A DNA stretch of 64,000 nt from Aquanectria penicillioides (GCA_003415625.1 PYIU01000001.1:5762635-5826634); one strand, 5' to 3'. Counted from the first letter of the stretch, positions 25,001 to 35,568 are shown. Notes: generated by a model not told the origin, from the letters alone. Translations and numbers: made by a program.

Positions 25001-26650
25001 AGAGGCGTTGTGCTGCTGTGTTACCTCTCTGCGCATCTCGAGACTTCCCGCCACCATTCAACGGATGTACTGTACTCCCTCTCATCTCGAGCCACATCAC
25101 CGGGACGAGGGTTCGGCGGCCACAAACTCTGGTCCATCACGCGGACTTGCCTAGACTTGTCTGGTCCTGAGGAACGGTAGCCATTGGGTGACCAGCACAT
25201 TCGACTTACACCAGCATCCCATCCTTCGCACATCAACGGCCGTCAACGAGTCGGCCATTCCCATCGGGTATCCACCTCCCAGCTCACATCATGCACAAAA
25301 AGAGCCGGGAGGGTGCACTGGAGAGTGCATGCTACCTATGTGGTGTGCATATCTGCAAGCCTTGCCAAGTCTGTACAGTGCTGCACGGCGTACCGCGATT
25401 TGTCGGACTGGATAAACAGTCTGACGGAACGGCGAAGCTTCCCCCCTCGACAAATGATGCACTGTGTACGTGTGAAGTTTCTGGCGCCTACAAATCTGGC
25501 ACTACGCCTCCTTCACATCTCAGCTGTGCCCGTGGGAGCTCGTGTACGAGGTAGAGCTAGTAAATCTACCTCAGCCACATTTTAGACTAAGCTGTCTATG
25601 CTTCAAAATGTTGTGCACTTGCTCTAGCTCCAACCTCCCGGCCTCCTGGTGCTTAGCATGCGGCTGCTCGTTTCAGTGGCACTCTTTTTCAGTTTAGTTT
25701 GGGTTGGATGAAATTTTGAGTGCCAAAGGACTGGTGGACTAGCTTTGACCGTCTTTCCCCTTTCTATCCAGACACCTGCCTTGTCTGATGCCACGCCCAT
25801 CCATCCCACACCAGACGGATCCGTACCGTCCTCGTTCGCCTCCCCAAGAGCCATTGATGGCCTGCGTCACAAGCGGGTAAGGTGCCGAGTGGCTTGTTTA
25901 CCTCATCGTTGCCCGTCCTGTCCTGGCCATGACAACCTCTCCCATCCCTCACGGGTGCTCTGAGGTGGCGTCCATGGGGTCTGGGCCGCCAAAAAGTGTG
26001 GCTGTTGGATAGCTTGGTTGTCTGCTCCGTGGGCTGTCACCAGGACCGGGGGTTTTTGATTCCTCAAAGGCACCTGCAGCTTCAAGGTACAGCGCAGTAC
26101 CGAACGGGCATTGAGTGGTCTGGAGCTCCCCGCCAGCGGCTCAGCCGTGGTGGTCCCAATAGGGCTCCTCTTCTCCCACCTTCCGGTCATGAATGGAGAT
26201 GGGGGCCAATGTATTGAATGAGCCATGGTTTTGCCCCAAGGTAGTGGCTACCTCCCCTTCAGCTTTGGCCATGTCTCTTTTTGCCATCTTCAAAAAGTTG
26301 TGGTGGTGATTGTGGCTGTCTCAAGTTGGGCGGTGGTCCTGTACTCGTTAGCTGTCTACTCGATCTCCAAGCTGCTGGCCACTACTGTATGTCACTCCGC
26401 AGCCGGCAGACGATAAAAAGGTAAGGTCGAATCACTCCGTCCACCATCTCATTTGGCATCTCCAGCTCAGCTTTAGCCCCCAGCACTCTCGCGCAACGCA
26501 TTCATCGCCCTCCAGACTAGTCAAGTACAAGGGTCCCACCCAGGCCCTCACACCCTCGAACCTTTGTCCCACGTATTTGGACCTGGCCTAGATGCCCTCA
26601 ACTGCCCCCGCGCCTCTGCGATTTGTTCCAACAAGTCAGAGCACAGCTAA
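22091..26650. other. Intergenic, 4.6 kb
   Basis: This is a long spacer before the bZIP gene. It contains two adjacent simple-sequence arrays at 23920-24073 and otherwise unstructured sequence. Frames up to about 160 codons are present but have no recognisable protein character, and several overlap. I see no gene I can support. Confidence 0.5.
23920..24073. repeat. Two microsatellites: (ACACACGC)n/(ACGC)n then (CCTA)n
   Basis: An ACACACGC-type array passes into ACGC units at 23920-24000. After a 37 bp interruption, CCTA units run from about 24038 to 24073. These are simple tandem arrays; any open frames across them are low-complexity artefacts. Confidence 0.9.
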
Positions 26651-27607
26651 ATGTCACGGCAAGCAAAGGATGTATGTGGCCCACTCTAACCCGCCCACCC
26701 TCCCTCCTCCCCCTTCGTCCCCTCCTCTCGACCCCGGTTCCTGATGGCAGTCTTTTCCTTTTCGTTTTCAGACGAAGAACCTTGAGCGAGTGAGAGACAA
26801 CCAGCGGAGATCCAGAGCCCGGAGGAGAGAACATCTCCTCGAGCTCGAACAGAGAATCCGAAGCTATGAGCTCCAAGGAGTCGAGGCCTCGGCCGAGGTC
26901 CAGCAGGCCGCCAGGAGAGTTGCCGAAGAAAACAGGCACCTCCGTGCTCTTCTCAACCGGCACGGCATCAGTGATGACTACATCCTGAACTACCTGCATT
27001 CGGGGGGGGCGCGCAGCCAGAGCCAGGCCCAATATCACATTTCCCCACGGGAACGCCCAGCGAGACGGTTCAGACACTGCAGCAAGCCATGACACCAAGG
27101 AGACCTGCACCGCACGACCATGGCGTGCCATATCCGATACCTCCACAAGAAGGTCGAGAACCGTCTATTACCAACGTACCGACGACATCGCCCAACTCCC
27201 TCTGGCAGCCGGCCCAACCCATCCATCCAGGACACTCGTTCCCACGTCCATTGCCCCCCACAGCACTTGCTTCCAACAACCCTCTCACTCCCAATTCTCT
27301 GTCCTCCAACACTCCTCAGCCGATGGCACGACCAGCAGTCCCTCCCCAGATTCATTCTCATCAATACTCCGCTCCAGTCTTCCATGGGTCCCAAGTGCCG
27401 CGGACAGAAGGCTACCACGCGTCTCCAACCTCTGGATCTTTGTTAGAAGATCCTAGACGACACAACTACTCCGTGTCACACATGCCCGATGACACCTCGT
27501 CAGCTCTAAACTACACCATCCCCATGCATCCATTCCAAACCACGGGCGGCCAAAATCCTGCTGGCCCAGATTCTAACCCGGATTCTGGTCCACAAGCTCC
27601 CTGCTGA
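26651..27607 (+). CDS. bZIP transcription factor, frame interrupted at a G run
   Basis: The start exon 26651-26671 (MSRQAKD) splices over a 100 bp intron (26672-26771) to TKNLERVRDNQRRSRARRRE, a fungal bZIP basic region. It is followed by a leucine-zipper-like helix to about residue 70 and GISDDYILNYLHSGG. At the eight-G run 27002-27009 the frame then changes: the original frame stops at 27092, while the coding-like Pro/Ser/Gln-rich sequence (SETVQTLQQAMTPRRPAP and onward to 27607) continues in another frame. One extra G at this run would join them into about 285 residues. Known role of the family: nuclear DNA binding as dimers. The conserved C-terminal Cys-containing segment of related proteins is not visible, so the 3' end may also be altered or diverged. 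Real frameshift or sequence error are both possible. Confidence 0.75.
27002..27009 (+). other. Apparent one-base deletion in G8 run (bZIP gene)
   Basis: The bZIP-zipper frame and the downstream Pro/Ser-rich coding frame differ by one base, and the switch falls at this G run. No GT-AG intron of reasonable size reconciles them without removing the conserved SDDYILNYL segment. Confidence 0.65.
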
Positions 27608-28375
27608 CAGGTAGAGGGGACCATTGCGGGCTGGGACGTAGCCTGCTTGGGCCTCTCTGACCAACCTATCTTGTTTCCTGACTTTGAGGCTCGCCCATCG
27701 CCATTCAACCAGTTTCAGGCAACTCCTTGTTGAGCTGGACCAAGGATTTGATGCTAATCTCGGCAGATACCCCGACCGACTCCAGTACCAACCACCCAAG
27801 ACGACTGGGGGCGAAGCTCGGTCTGGAATTCCCACCAAAGATGCAACAGGCTCCCATGACATCATTGTCTGGCGCCCAAAGAGGATTCTATCTTCTTCCT
27901 CTACGGTCAAGAAACGGGCCGGAGGGTGGAAATGGACGGCTCTAACGCTGCGAACCCGAAAAAAGGACACCAGAACACTCAAGAATATAACTTACCAAGG
28001 CCACGTTGACCTCAGCGACCTCCCAAACTGGGGGATTACTCGAGGTGCAGGAGGTGGAGAAAAGATATGACACTACTGGGAACTGACACCCATCCCACAA
28101 GGCAACTACTGTTCAAAGGAAAAAGAATAGTTCATTGTTCAGGGCTAGACCTCTTGTTCAAAATTGTTCAAAGGCTACAGTACTTTGTTCAGAATATAAT
28201 TTACCCATTATGATCTTTCCAAGCACACAAAGAACAAGGAAACAAACTGTTGAATCAAATTCCCGAGAAAAAATATTTATTTTCTAGATATTTTCCCTCC
28301 GATGGCAACTTCTACAACTGTCACGAATCTATTTCACCTTGGCTCTATTAGGGCTTCTGACAATACACAATAGCC
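27608..28375. other. Intergenic, 0.8 kb, with clustered GTTCA words
   Basis: This follows the bZIP stop. Two open frames (to 27942 and 28070) run here and might be a lost C-terminal exon, but I cannot find a splice that links them in frame. Six GTTCA words lie at 28111-28191. The rest is AT-rich and precedes the next ATG. Confidence 0.45.
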
Positions 28376-29701
28376 ATGGCAGAATTCGAGACCCATCAAG
28401 ATCATATTGGACACGAAAGTTCGGATCCCCGTCGGATTCCAGAGCTTAACCAACAGCCAATACAAAACCTCAAGCGAACTCGGACGGATAGAGACGACGA
28501 ATATGAACGCGAACATCCTACCAAGCGGCCACGCAGTTTCTTGCCACTACCCAAACACAAACGAAGCGAGGACGACGAGATTTCTTTCACTCCTCGAAAG
28601 AGAGTCGCATTGGATCCTCAGCCCCTTGACGAAAATGCTAATCGATTCACGGCTCTGGTGGACCCTTGGCACCCAAAATACCCAGCTATTAGACTTTGGC
28701 AACCAGATGCCAGTACGGTTCCACGAAGTCAGATATGCCCAAGTGTTGTTCGGCCCCACAAGCCAAAAGATCCTCACCTGTTATATCCGAGGCTTAAATC
28801 AAAGGCCAGGTCCCGGAGGGCTCCAAAACCGGTTCGACGTTTCCCCGAAAAGAAACCGGCCAAGGTTGAGGTTAAGTCTAAGAATGAGATCTCTCAAGAT
28901 GGTTACTTGTCAATGGACACTAAAACAGGCGATGGCATGGGTGATTGTGCTTCAAAGCAGCTCTTTTCATTAGAAGGTTCCCTGGATCATGGTATTCCCA
29001 AGCAAAGCTCGGCAGCGGACAGTCTCTTAAAAGATGGCTTTTTAGCAGACAACACCTCGGAAATTTCCTTTCTAGAAGACAACGCGGAACCCCAAATGAT
29101 GGCAAAATCTTGTTCGCAAGCCAGAAGCATCGAGTACGGGAGTGTGAAAAACTTGAAAGGGGGTTTGAGGGACCTGGGCCCGAAATCGAGGAGCCTTGGA
29201 AACACGAGGCTGGGAGGGATCATCCAAATAGACGAAGTCCCTATGATCAATGCCGCTAATGGGCAAAATTCTGGCCATCTCTTAAGAAACAAAGGGCCGG
29301 ATGAGGAAACGGTCGAGGAACCGGCTGACGAAGGCTCACCATTTGTATCTACTACTTCTTTTCACGAAGACGAAGAGTTCAGTCAAGAACAAGTTGACAG
29401 AGCGGCAGAGCTCTACACGCTTATTGCAGATATGTATGCCAAATTCCCACAGCTCGACAAAACCACAGAGGACAAGATGGCAACGTGGATCAAAGAGCTG
29501 CGTTCTCTGCTCCGTCTTGGGAGTGTTTTCGAGGTGGAAGTGTTCATCGCCGCCAACGGAGATGGGAGCACATGGTACAGCATTGATGACTTGAAAACCC
29601 TCGAAGCGATGATGAAGTTTCAGAGATACACGAATTGCAGGCCTTGGTTAGAACGAAAGAGCACAGGTGGTGAGGTGGTTGGCAAGACGTGGGTTGTCTA
29701 G
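28376..29701 (+). CDS. Unrecognised protein, likely nuclear
   Basis: A single exon of 441 residues starts at an ATG in the context CCATGG. I do not recognise a family. Visible features: a strongly charged N-terminal third with basic clusters that could be nuclear localisation signals (KRTRTDRDDEYEREHPTKRPR near 33-53, FTPRKR near 70), another Arg/Lys-rich block around residues 140-170 (KSKARSRRAPKPVRRFPEKK), a long Ser/Asp-rich disordered middle, and a compact, predicted-helical C-terminal region of about 100 residues (EQVDRAAELYTLIADMYAKF, then TWIKELRSLLRLGSVFEVEVFI, ending WLERKSTGGEVVGKTWVV). The C-terminal part is the only likely folded domain. It converges with the phosphatase gene, 262 bp away. 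Function unknown. Confidence 0.75.
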   Translation: MAEFETHQDHIGHESSDPRRIPELNQQPIQNLKRTRTDRDDEYEREHPTKRPRSFLPLPKHKRSEDDEISFTPRKRVALDPQPLDENANRFTALVDPWHPKYPAIRLWQPDASTVPRSQICPSVVRPHKPKDPHLLYPRLKSKARSRRAPKPVRRFPEKKPAKVEVKSKNEISQDGYLSMDTKTGDGMGDCASKQLFSLEGSLDHGIPKQSSAADSLLKDGFLADNTSEISFLEDNAEPQMMAKSCSQARSIEYGSVKNLKGGLRDLGPKSRSLGNTRLGGIIQIDEVPMINAANGQNSGHLLRNKGPDEETVEEPADEGSPFVSTTSFHEDEEFSQEQVDRAAELYTLIADMYAKFPQLDKTTEDKMATWIKELRSLLRLGSVFEVEVFIAANGDGSTWYSIDDLKTLEAMMKFQRYTNCRPWLERKSTGGEVVGKTWVV

Positions 29702-29963
29702 AGAGGCAAGTGGCGAGTATTTCTTCATGCGTTTTAACCATATCGCAGTCGGGGAGAGCATGGGACCCGCAAGTTTCGGGCATGATGGAAAGAGGTCTGT
29801 CTGTCTATGCAGGGTTTAAAAAAAGTTCAATGGAAAAAGGAATCTGTATTTCGTAAAACTCCGTGCTCATCCGTGTCCCAAGTCCAAAATGTGTGTCATA
29901 ATACAAAACCCGCCATAGTCTGTACAGCAACAAACAAATAAAATAAAAAAACGAAGAAGCATT

Positions 29964-31334
29964 TCACAGGAAATAGTCCGCCACCGGCTTCTTGGCCGGC
30001 ATGCCCCGTGAATCCTGCGGCGCAGCCTGGAACACGCGGTATCGGCGGGCGGGACCGCTCCTTGGCGCTCCGTCTCCTTCCATCATCACGCCCCCGTCGC
30101 TCCGCCCAACGTCACCGTTGCTACGAGCAAAGAGACCTGTGCCAGACTCGTCCTCGGAGAGCTCCAGGACGGCGGCGACATTTCCGCAGCGGTAGCAGTA
30201 GTTGGGTGCAGACCAAACAGTAACGATGGAGGCGTCAAACATCTCCTTGAAACCTTCCATCACAAGTTGGTGGGCTCGGGCGATGAGGCTGAGATCGTTG
30301 CGGTGGTTAAAGACCTTGACGATATCTGCGCCGAACAGGAAGCCTGCTCCGCGAGGAGAGAGGCCCCAGCCGTCGATTTCGTCGGGGTCGGACCATAGAA
30401 GGTCGCACATGGCACCTTCGTGAGGAACTTCTTGCTTTCGGTCGATTAGGCGAATCTTGTCGACCGTGTCGATAAGGGGACTGAGGCCACCATGAACACA
30501 GAGAACTGCTCCGGCTGGGTTTCCGACAGTGCCACCACTCGACCCTGACGCACCCGAGCCAGGGGGCCAGTCTTGTCCCCGGCGCCGCCAGATGGACTTG
30601 ACACCTGCTCCTGCGAGCTATCCTGCTGCCGCCGTCGCGGGAAGCGGCTCATGATGGAGCCGTTTTGGTCGCATACCTCAATCTCGGTCTCGTCGTCGAC
30701 AGGTTCAGCGCCGGGGGACAGAGTGTTTGATGCACCCAGAACGATTGCGCCAAGGGCGAGATAGTCGAAGACATCACAGCAGTATCGCCAGACATTGGCG
30801 CTGCCGTATTTCCTTAGGCATTCATCGTAGAAGCCATACACGGTTGTGATCTGACGTGACTCGTGGTTGCCTCGAATGAGGGTCATGCGATCGGGGTATC
30901 GAACTTTGAGGCAGAGAAGGAGGAGGAAGGACTCGAGGGAGTAGAATCCACGGTCGACAAAGTCACCTGGACGAAGAATTTGGGATCAGCAGGATGAAAC
31001 GAAGGGTAAAGCAGTTGGGTTTATAGCAAGGGCACGGACCCATGAAGAGATAGTTTGTGTCTGGGACGTCACCGCCCACCCTGAACAACTCCATCAGATC
31101 GTGAAACTGGCCGTGGATATCGCCACATATTGTCACAGGCGCCGAAACTGTGACGACGTTGCCCTCCTCGATCAGGAGCTCCCGTGCCTTGTGGCAGAGC
31201 TCGCGGACTTGCGCCTCTGGGATCGGGCGACATGCGCGCAGCTGCGCAATCGCCCTGGGATCGATGTTAGCAGGCTGTCGGCGAGGATCGGCAGGTCGGG
31301 GCAGAGGAGAAGCTCACTTGTCGAGGTCGCTCAT
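29964..31334 (-). CDS. PPG1: PPG1-type (PP2A-like) Ser/Thr phosphatase catalytic subunit, frame interrupted
   Basis: Exons are 31334-31318 (MSDLD), 31254-31040 and 30966-29964, with introns of 63 and 73 bp. The metallophosphatase motifs are intact: GDIHGQ (residues 50-55), GDFVDRG (78-84), RGNHES (109-114), later [23 protein letters not shown] and [11 protein letters not shown]. The C-terminus ADYFL is the methylatable PP2A-family tail. The insert after [16 protein letters not shown], including MSRFPRRRQ, is characteristic of filamentous-fungal Ppg1. Within this insert the frame shifts near a CCCCC run (plus strand GGGGG 30562-30566); one extra C restores [20 protein letters not shown] into the conserved CVHGG motif, giving about 411 residues. 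An alternative 53 bp intron with a poor GTCCAT donor would also restore the frame. Yeast Ppg1 works in a STRIPAK-like complex and glycogen accumulation. The enzyme is cytoplasmic. Confidence 0.88.
30562..30566 (-). other. Apparent one-base deletion in C5/G5 run (PPG1 gene)
   Basis: Upstream sequence through GGAGDKTGP is in one frame; the coding-like Gly/Ser-rich insert and the conserved CVHGGLSPL motif are in another. One extra C in the minus-strand CCCCC joins them directly. A weak 53 bp intron is the alternative. Confidence 0.6.
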
Positions 31335-31929
31335 GTTTGGGGAGAGTGGAGGAGTGGGCGAGTGGGCGAAGGGCGGCTGCACGTGAGGGGCGCTGGCCGC
31401 TGAGATACTTATGAGGTGAAAAATCGGGGGATCATAACATGTCGGTTTATGCGCTCTGGGTCGTCTCGCGAAGCAGCGCGAAGCAGCACGAACAGACGGT
31501 AACGGTGGGTTGGCAAGTTGAGATTTTGTCTGAAAATCTATGCTGCTTCACGCTGCGCGACTCACAGAGCGCAGCTTCCACCCAACCTCTAAAAAGGTAC
31601 GTACCGCACGGGATGACAAGGCCACTCCGGACTTATGTAAGGCCGACTCCGCCGGACCCTGGCTAGAAGCAATTAGCCAATCATAGTGGGGTAAAACAAT
31701 CATGCAGCTCTGGATTCACAGTTGAGTGAGCTGCTTTCGTGAAATCAAGCCTCGGGCCCACGGAACACCTAGAAATCCCTCGACGACGTCAACCCGGCCC
31801 CTACGCCTTGGGAAGACGATGCTACGGCCATTATGTGAGTCCAATGGCACCCAAAACCCTTCGAAACCCTCGCTGACGCCCAATTGAGACCACTAGAGTC
31901 CGTCGAACACCACCCCTACAAGTGGGATC
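31335..31929. other. Divergent promoter region, 0.6 kb
   Basis: This lies between the PPG1 start (-) and the small membrane protein (+). A possible short upstream exon with a GTGAGT donor (31820-31835) was considered for the plus-strand gene but gives a stop at the junction. No other signal is evident. Confidence 0.4.
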
Positions 31930-32283
31930 ATGCCACCAATCCTGCACCCTAAGTCGCGGATGACCTCGTCGTTGTTCGCAACGACCGTCGCCGCTTGCTT
32001 CTTCGTCGTCACACTTCCTCACCTTCTTCCGTGCCCCGTGCCGCGAGCCCGATTCGCCGATGGAGACGTCATGGTAGACGAGAACGGTCGGCGGATGCGC
32101 TGGAAGAGAAAGGACACCAGCCCCGAAGTGAAGGACGGCATTGTGCAATTCAACGACACCACATCCGAAGAGATTGAGCAGGCGAGGCTGAGGGCTCGGC
32201 GAGAGTGCCCGGTGCCCAAGCCAGGGGGCATGCTGGGAGAGTGGTTGGGCTTCCACAAGGACGAGAGTCAGCATGGCCGGTAG
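31930..32283 (+). CDS. Small conserved fungal membrane-anchored protein, function unknown
   Basis: The frame encodes 117 residues from ATG 31930; the internal ATG at 31960 (MTSSLFATTVAACFFVV) gives 107 residues and begins directly with the hydrophobic segment, so it may be the true start. One hydrophobic helix (about residues 13-33) is followed by PCPVPRARFAD and a hydrophilic tail containing GRRMRWKRK, an acidic amphipathic stretch and a distinctive C-terminal ECPVPKPGGMLGEWLGF motif. I recall similar short fungal proteins with a hydrophobic start and a CPVPKPGG...GF ending, but not their function. A membrane anchor with the C-terminal part exposed is the likely topology. It could be mitochondrial, but nothing in the sequence proves that. 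Confidence 0.65.
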   Translation: MPPILHPKSRMTSSLFATTVAACFFVVTLPHLLPCPVPRARFADGDVMVDENGRRMRWKRKDTSPEVKDGIVQFNDTTSEEIEQARLRARRECPVPKPGGMLGEWLGFHKDESQHGR

Positions 32284-33750
32284 ACGCGACGGACGATATT
32301 CCAATGCAATATGAGATTTCGAGTACACGACACGATCCACAACCCCTCGATATGGCGATGGCTGTTATAACTCGGCTCTGGAAACTACGAACCCCTCACA
32401 GAAGTTGGAGCAGCTCTGACGGGGCATATCGGACGATTCGGATGATGTGCCAATATGCCCCAACACGAACTCCCCCACTACGCTTTTGCGATTTCCAAAT
32501 CATCCGAGATTATGCAGAAAACGATCGATATGGTTGGATGAGGTTGTGTTGTGGTTGAATCGATCGAGGCATGAACTTCTTTTCGTGCATGACCTGAGCA
32601 AGTCTCAAGATCGACTCTAGTTAAACACTATGTTTTTTTTTACTGTAGCCTATATCCATAAAAATAAAGCAAAGAGCAATGTTCAATCACAACTGGTCCT
32701 GTGTGGATACTTCTACGTTGATCTGGAATTGAGTTGTGGTGCCTCCCGAGATCCGAAAGTTAGGATCCGACCACGGATGTAACCAATCCAATGGGATCAG
32801 CGCTGCATGACAATTTTTTTTCAAATATTAAAAAAAGGACAAATTTTATAACTTCATAGTTTGACCCAAGACAACCTCTTTAATCTTCACGAGGCGTCGA
32901 CAGCGAGTTCAGGGGACCGGGGGGCCTTAGAGCCGCTGCTCTGATCTCCCGGCGCTTGTTTCAAGATGAATGTGATGAGAGGCTGCATTGGGAGACAGAG
33001 AATCCAATGTCTTGGGCTTTCGAATTTATCCGCCTATATTAAATTTACCCCTTGTCAGGATCCCGTTCCACTGACACGTTGCTTGACTAGTGGGGCGTGA
33101 CATTCGTCGCAATGAGTACCAGAGGGGTCGTGTGAGACAGCATGTATTGGAGGGGCTGAAGATGTGATCTGGATCCTCCCTAATGCTCATCGGCTTGGTG
33201 TCGCGAACCGCCAGCGCTCAGTCTGGGTAGTAGCGAGACTGGCCAGCAAGCAAGTTGAGTCGCGTCCAGAGAACCAGCAAGGTCCGCTGACTGCTGACAG
33301 CAGCTGAGGCAGATACGGCTGACACGGTGGTTCTTGGGCGGAGTCATACGACGCAGCTCGCGTGATGTGTTTCGTCCGAAGTGCGCTGGGGGAAATGGTG
33401 ACAGGCAAGATGCCTGGCTGCGTGTGTGTTCTGTGCGTGAGCGCCAACCAATTTGGCGCCGTGGTGCAGCATTTTGCAGTTGGGCGGGAATGCGAATGAG
33501 GCTGAGAGCTGTTTAGTACGAGCATGCATCAAACCCGAGACGTTGCTGGATCAATACGGATTACAGAATACAGAATACGCGCACATCTATCGATGGCTCA
33601 TTTCGCTTCGTCGGTCTGGCTCGGGGTTGCGGTTGCGACGTGTAGAAGGAGGCCAGAATCATCACTCATGGTCTTGGCGCGCTATAGCACCTCACGTTTA
33701 AGCTTACCTCGGCCGTCCAGCGTCAGTGAGTGCCACCAGCCAGTACGCTT

Positions 33751-33847
33751 GGTAGGCACCTACCTAGGTAGGTACCTGTCCCTTGTACCCACAGCGGATA
33801 CAGACCCTACCCTAGGTAGGTAGGTAGGTAGGTACCTACCTAGGTGG
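33751..33847. repeat. CCTACCTAGGTAGG palindromic repeat cluster
   Basis: Two blocks, about 33751-33778 and 33807-33847, consist of GGTAGG/CCTACC units arranged around CCTAGG and GGTACC palindromes. Similar GTAGGTAGG or CCTACC tracts occur at 49066-49081, 24038-24073, 51835-51860 and 57588-57629. They lie in promoter-side or intergenic sequence. Confidence 0.75.
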
Positions 33848-33951
33848 CCTCCCTGGATTGCGTGGGAGGCCGTCAATGTTGAAAGAGAGCCGCACGGACC
33901 AGGAGTGCGAAAGTGCAGCCATAGAAACGGGAGCTGACCCCTGTCACTGGT

Positions 33952-33985
33952 TGCCCGTCGCCCGTCGCCCGTCGCCCGTCGCCCC
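33952..33985. repeat. CCCGTCG short tandem array
   Basis: Four perfect 7 bp CCCGTCG units plus partial copies run in tandem at 33952-33985, about 390 bp upstream of the Srf1-like ATG. This is a simple tandem repeat. Confidence 0.8.
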
Positions 33986-34370
33986 CGTTGGGAGTTGGGA
34001 CGTCTAGAAAACCGGTCTTGCGTCGTCGAACTGAGCCCATCCCAATTTCAGCCGCCCAACCCACCCGACTAATCTAAAGTCGCCCTTGGATTCGACTCGA
34101 CTTCGACCCGTCTCGTCTCGTCTCGATCCCCGGTCGCGATCACGAAACTCGACCTCGACACCCGTCTCGCCTTCGCCCTCGGCTGCCCTCCCACTCGCTC
34201 GCTCCTTCGCCGCACATGCCCGCGTGCGCCTGCGGTGCTCGCCTGGCCCAACACACTCCGTCTGCAATGAGAGCTTGTTCCGACTATGCTTCTCCATCGC
34301 ACTCGCCGGCCCCGACAGATTGAATCACCATCGCTTTTTCCTCACCCGGTGACGGCGGCCTGTTGAGGCC

Positions 34371-35568
34371 ATGACGTCCTCTTCTCCCCCGAGACCTCGC
34401 ACAAACACCAACTCGCCCGCTACAAATAATACTCTTGATTCTGCCCGAACCGCGAACAGCTCTGGCACAAGCAAGGCCGCTCGCTTGCGTCCCCCGAGGT
34501 CCCTCCCGCGTATGTGTCTCGCCCGCCACTTCCGCTCATCTGCCTTTGCCCAAAACTAACTCGCCGCCAGCCTGGATTGATTCCTACGAAGAGAGATACG
34601 GTTCCGCCAGCGATGACCAACTCCGCCTACTAAACCCCCCGACCCGCGCGGTCCAGCCGCAACACAACTCGTCCCCGAGCGATCCGCAGCGTCGAGTTTC
34701 TGTGGATGGGTTTGTAGAACAAGATGACCCGCTGCAAGGCCAGGCCAGAGGAACGAGGGGAAGGATCCCTCACATCTTGAGATATGGACGCGCGTCGATG
34801 CGCGGGAGGAAATGGGATCACCTCAGGTCGGCAGAACCCGTCATCGTCTCGGGTTTCAAGCCAATTTTCCGGACGTCGAAAGAGCCCAGCGTGGCCTGGC
34901 AAGATTTCGTCCAGTCCTCGTCGTACGGACATATGGCGCAGGAAAATTCGGCTGTGCTAGACTATGAGGCTATGACCAAGCTTCAGCCCAATTTTGCCAA
35001 CCCGGCACACCAACCATACAACGAGCTGGAGGCGAAAACACCTCGAAGGAGACGGGCTCTTGCGCCGTACAAACGGCTATGGAACATGGTCCTTCGTCAC
35101 TCGCTTGCCCCTCTGCTGTTTCGCCTCTCCGTCATGGTCACCTCCATCCTGGCCTTGGGCATCGCCGCGAGGATCCACAAGATCGAGGACGTCGACACCG
35201 AAGACTCAGCCGAGGAGACGCAGTCAGTAGTGGCTGTGGCTGTGGACTGTGTTGCGATTCCGTACCTAGGATACATGATTTGGGACGAGTACACGGGCAA
35301 GCCCTTGGGCTTGCGGTCGGTGGTTTCCAAGATCTCACTGATCCTGCTGGATCTTTTTTTCATCATTTTCAAATCGGCGAGCACGGCCCTCGCTTTTGAG
35401 AGCTTAGTCTATCACAATCTGACACACGCCGCAGTGCGGGATCTGTCAAAGGCGCTGGCAGCTTTTATGTTGATAGGGCTGATTCTCTGGACGATGAACT
35501 TTGCTGTCAACATCTTCCGAACGGTAGAGCGACTGGGCGGTGGCGAGGACGACGGGTTACACGGTTAA
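34371..35568 (+). CDS. SRF1: Four-helix membrane protein, Srf1-like (phospholipase D regulator family)
   Basis: Exons 34371-34509 and 34571-35568 join over a 61 bp intron with an ACTAACTC branch site, giving about 378 residues. The N-terminal half is disordered (Ser/Pro/Arg-rich) and includes the cytoplasmic block EPSVAWQDFVQSSSYGHMAQ. Four hydrophobic segments follow: LAPLLFRLSVMVTSILALGIA, SVVAVAVDCVAIPYLGYMIW, SLILLDLFFIIFKSASTALAF and ALAAFMLIGLILWTMNFAVNIF. The layout and the W-x-x-F-SS-x-YGH block fit the fungal Srf1 family, whose yeast member regulates phospholipase D (Spo14). The match rests on memory of the family and topology, not on a search, so the name is tentative; a generic fungal integral membrane protein is the alternative. 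Confidence 0.65.

Larger units (their letters stand above)
32284..34370. other. Intergenic, 2.1 kb, with repeat-rich leader
   Basis: This precedes the Srf1-like gene. It contains AT-rich sequence near 32630-32850, a CCTACCTAGGTAGG palindromic cluster (33751-33847), a CCCGTCG tandem array (33952-33985) and a C-rich presumed leader up to the ATG. I see no gene. Confidence 0.55.

Noticed and set aside
31820..31896. Possible first exon and intron for the small membrane protein
   Set aside because: Splicing ATG...TTAT to the TAG acceptor creates a stop codon at the junction, and other acceptors give the wrong frame.
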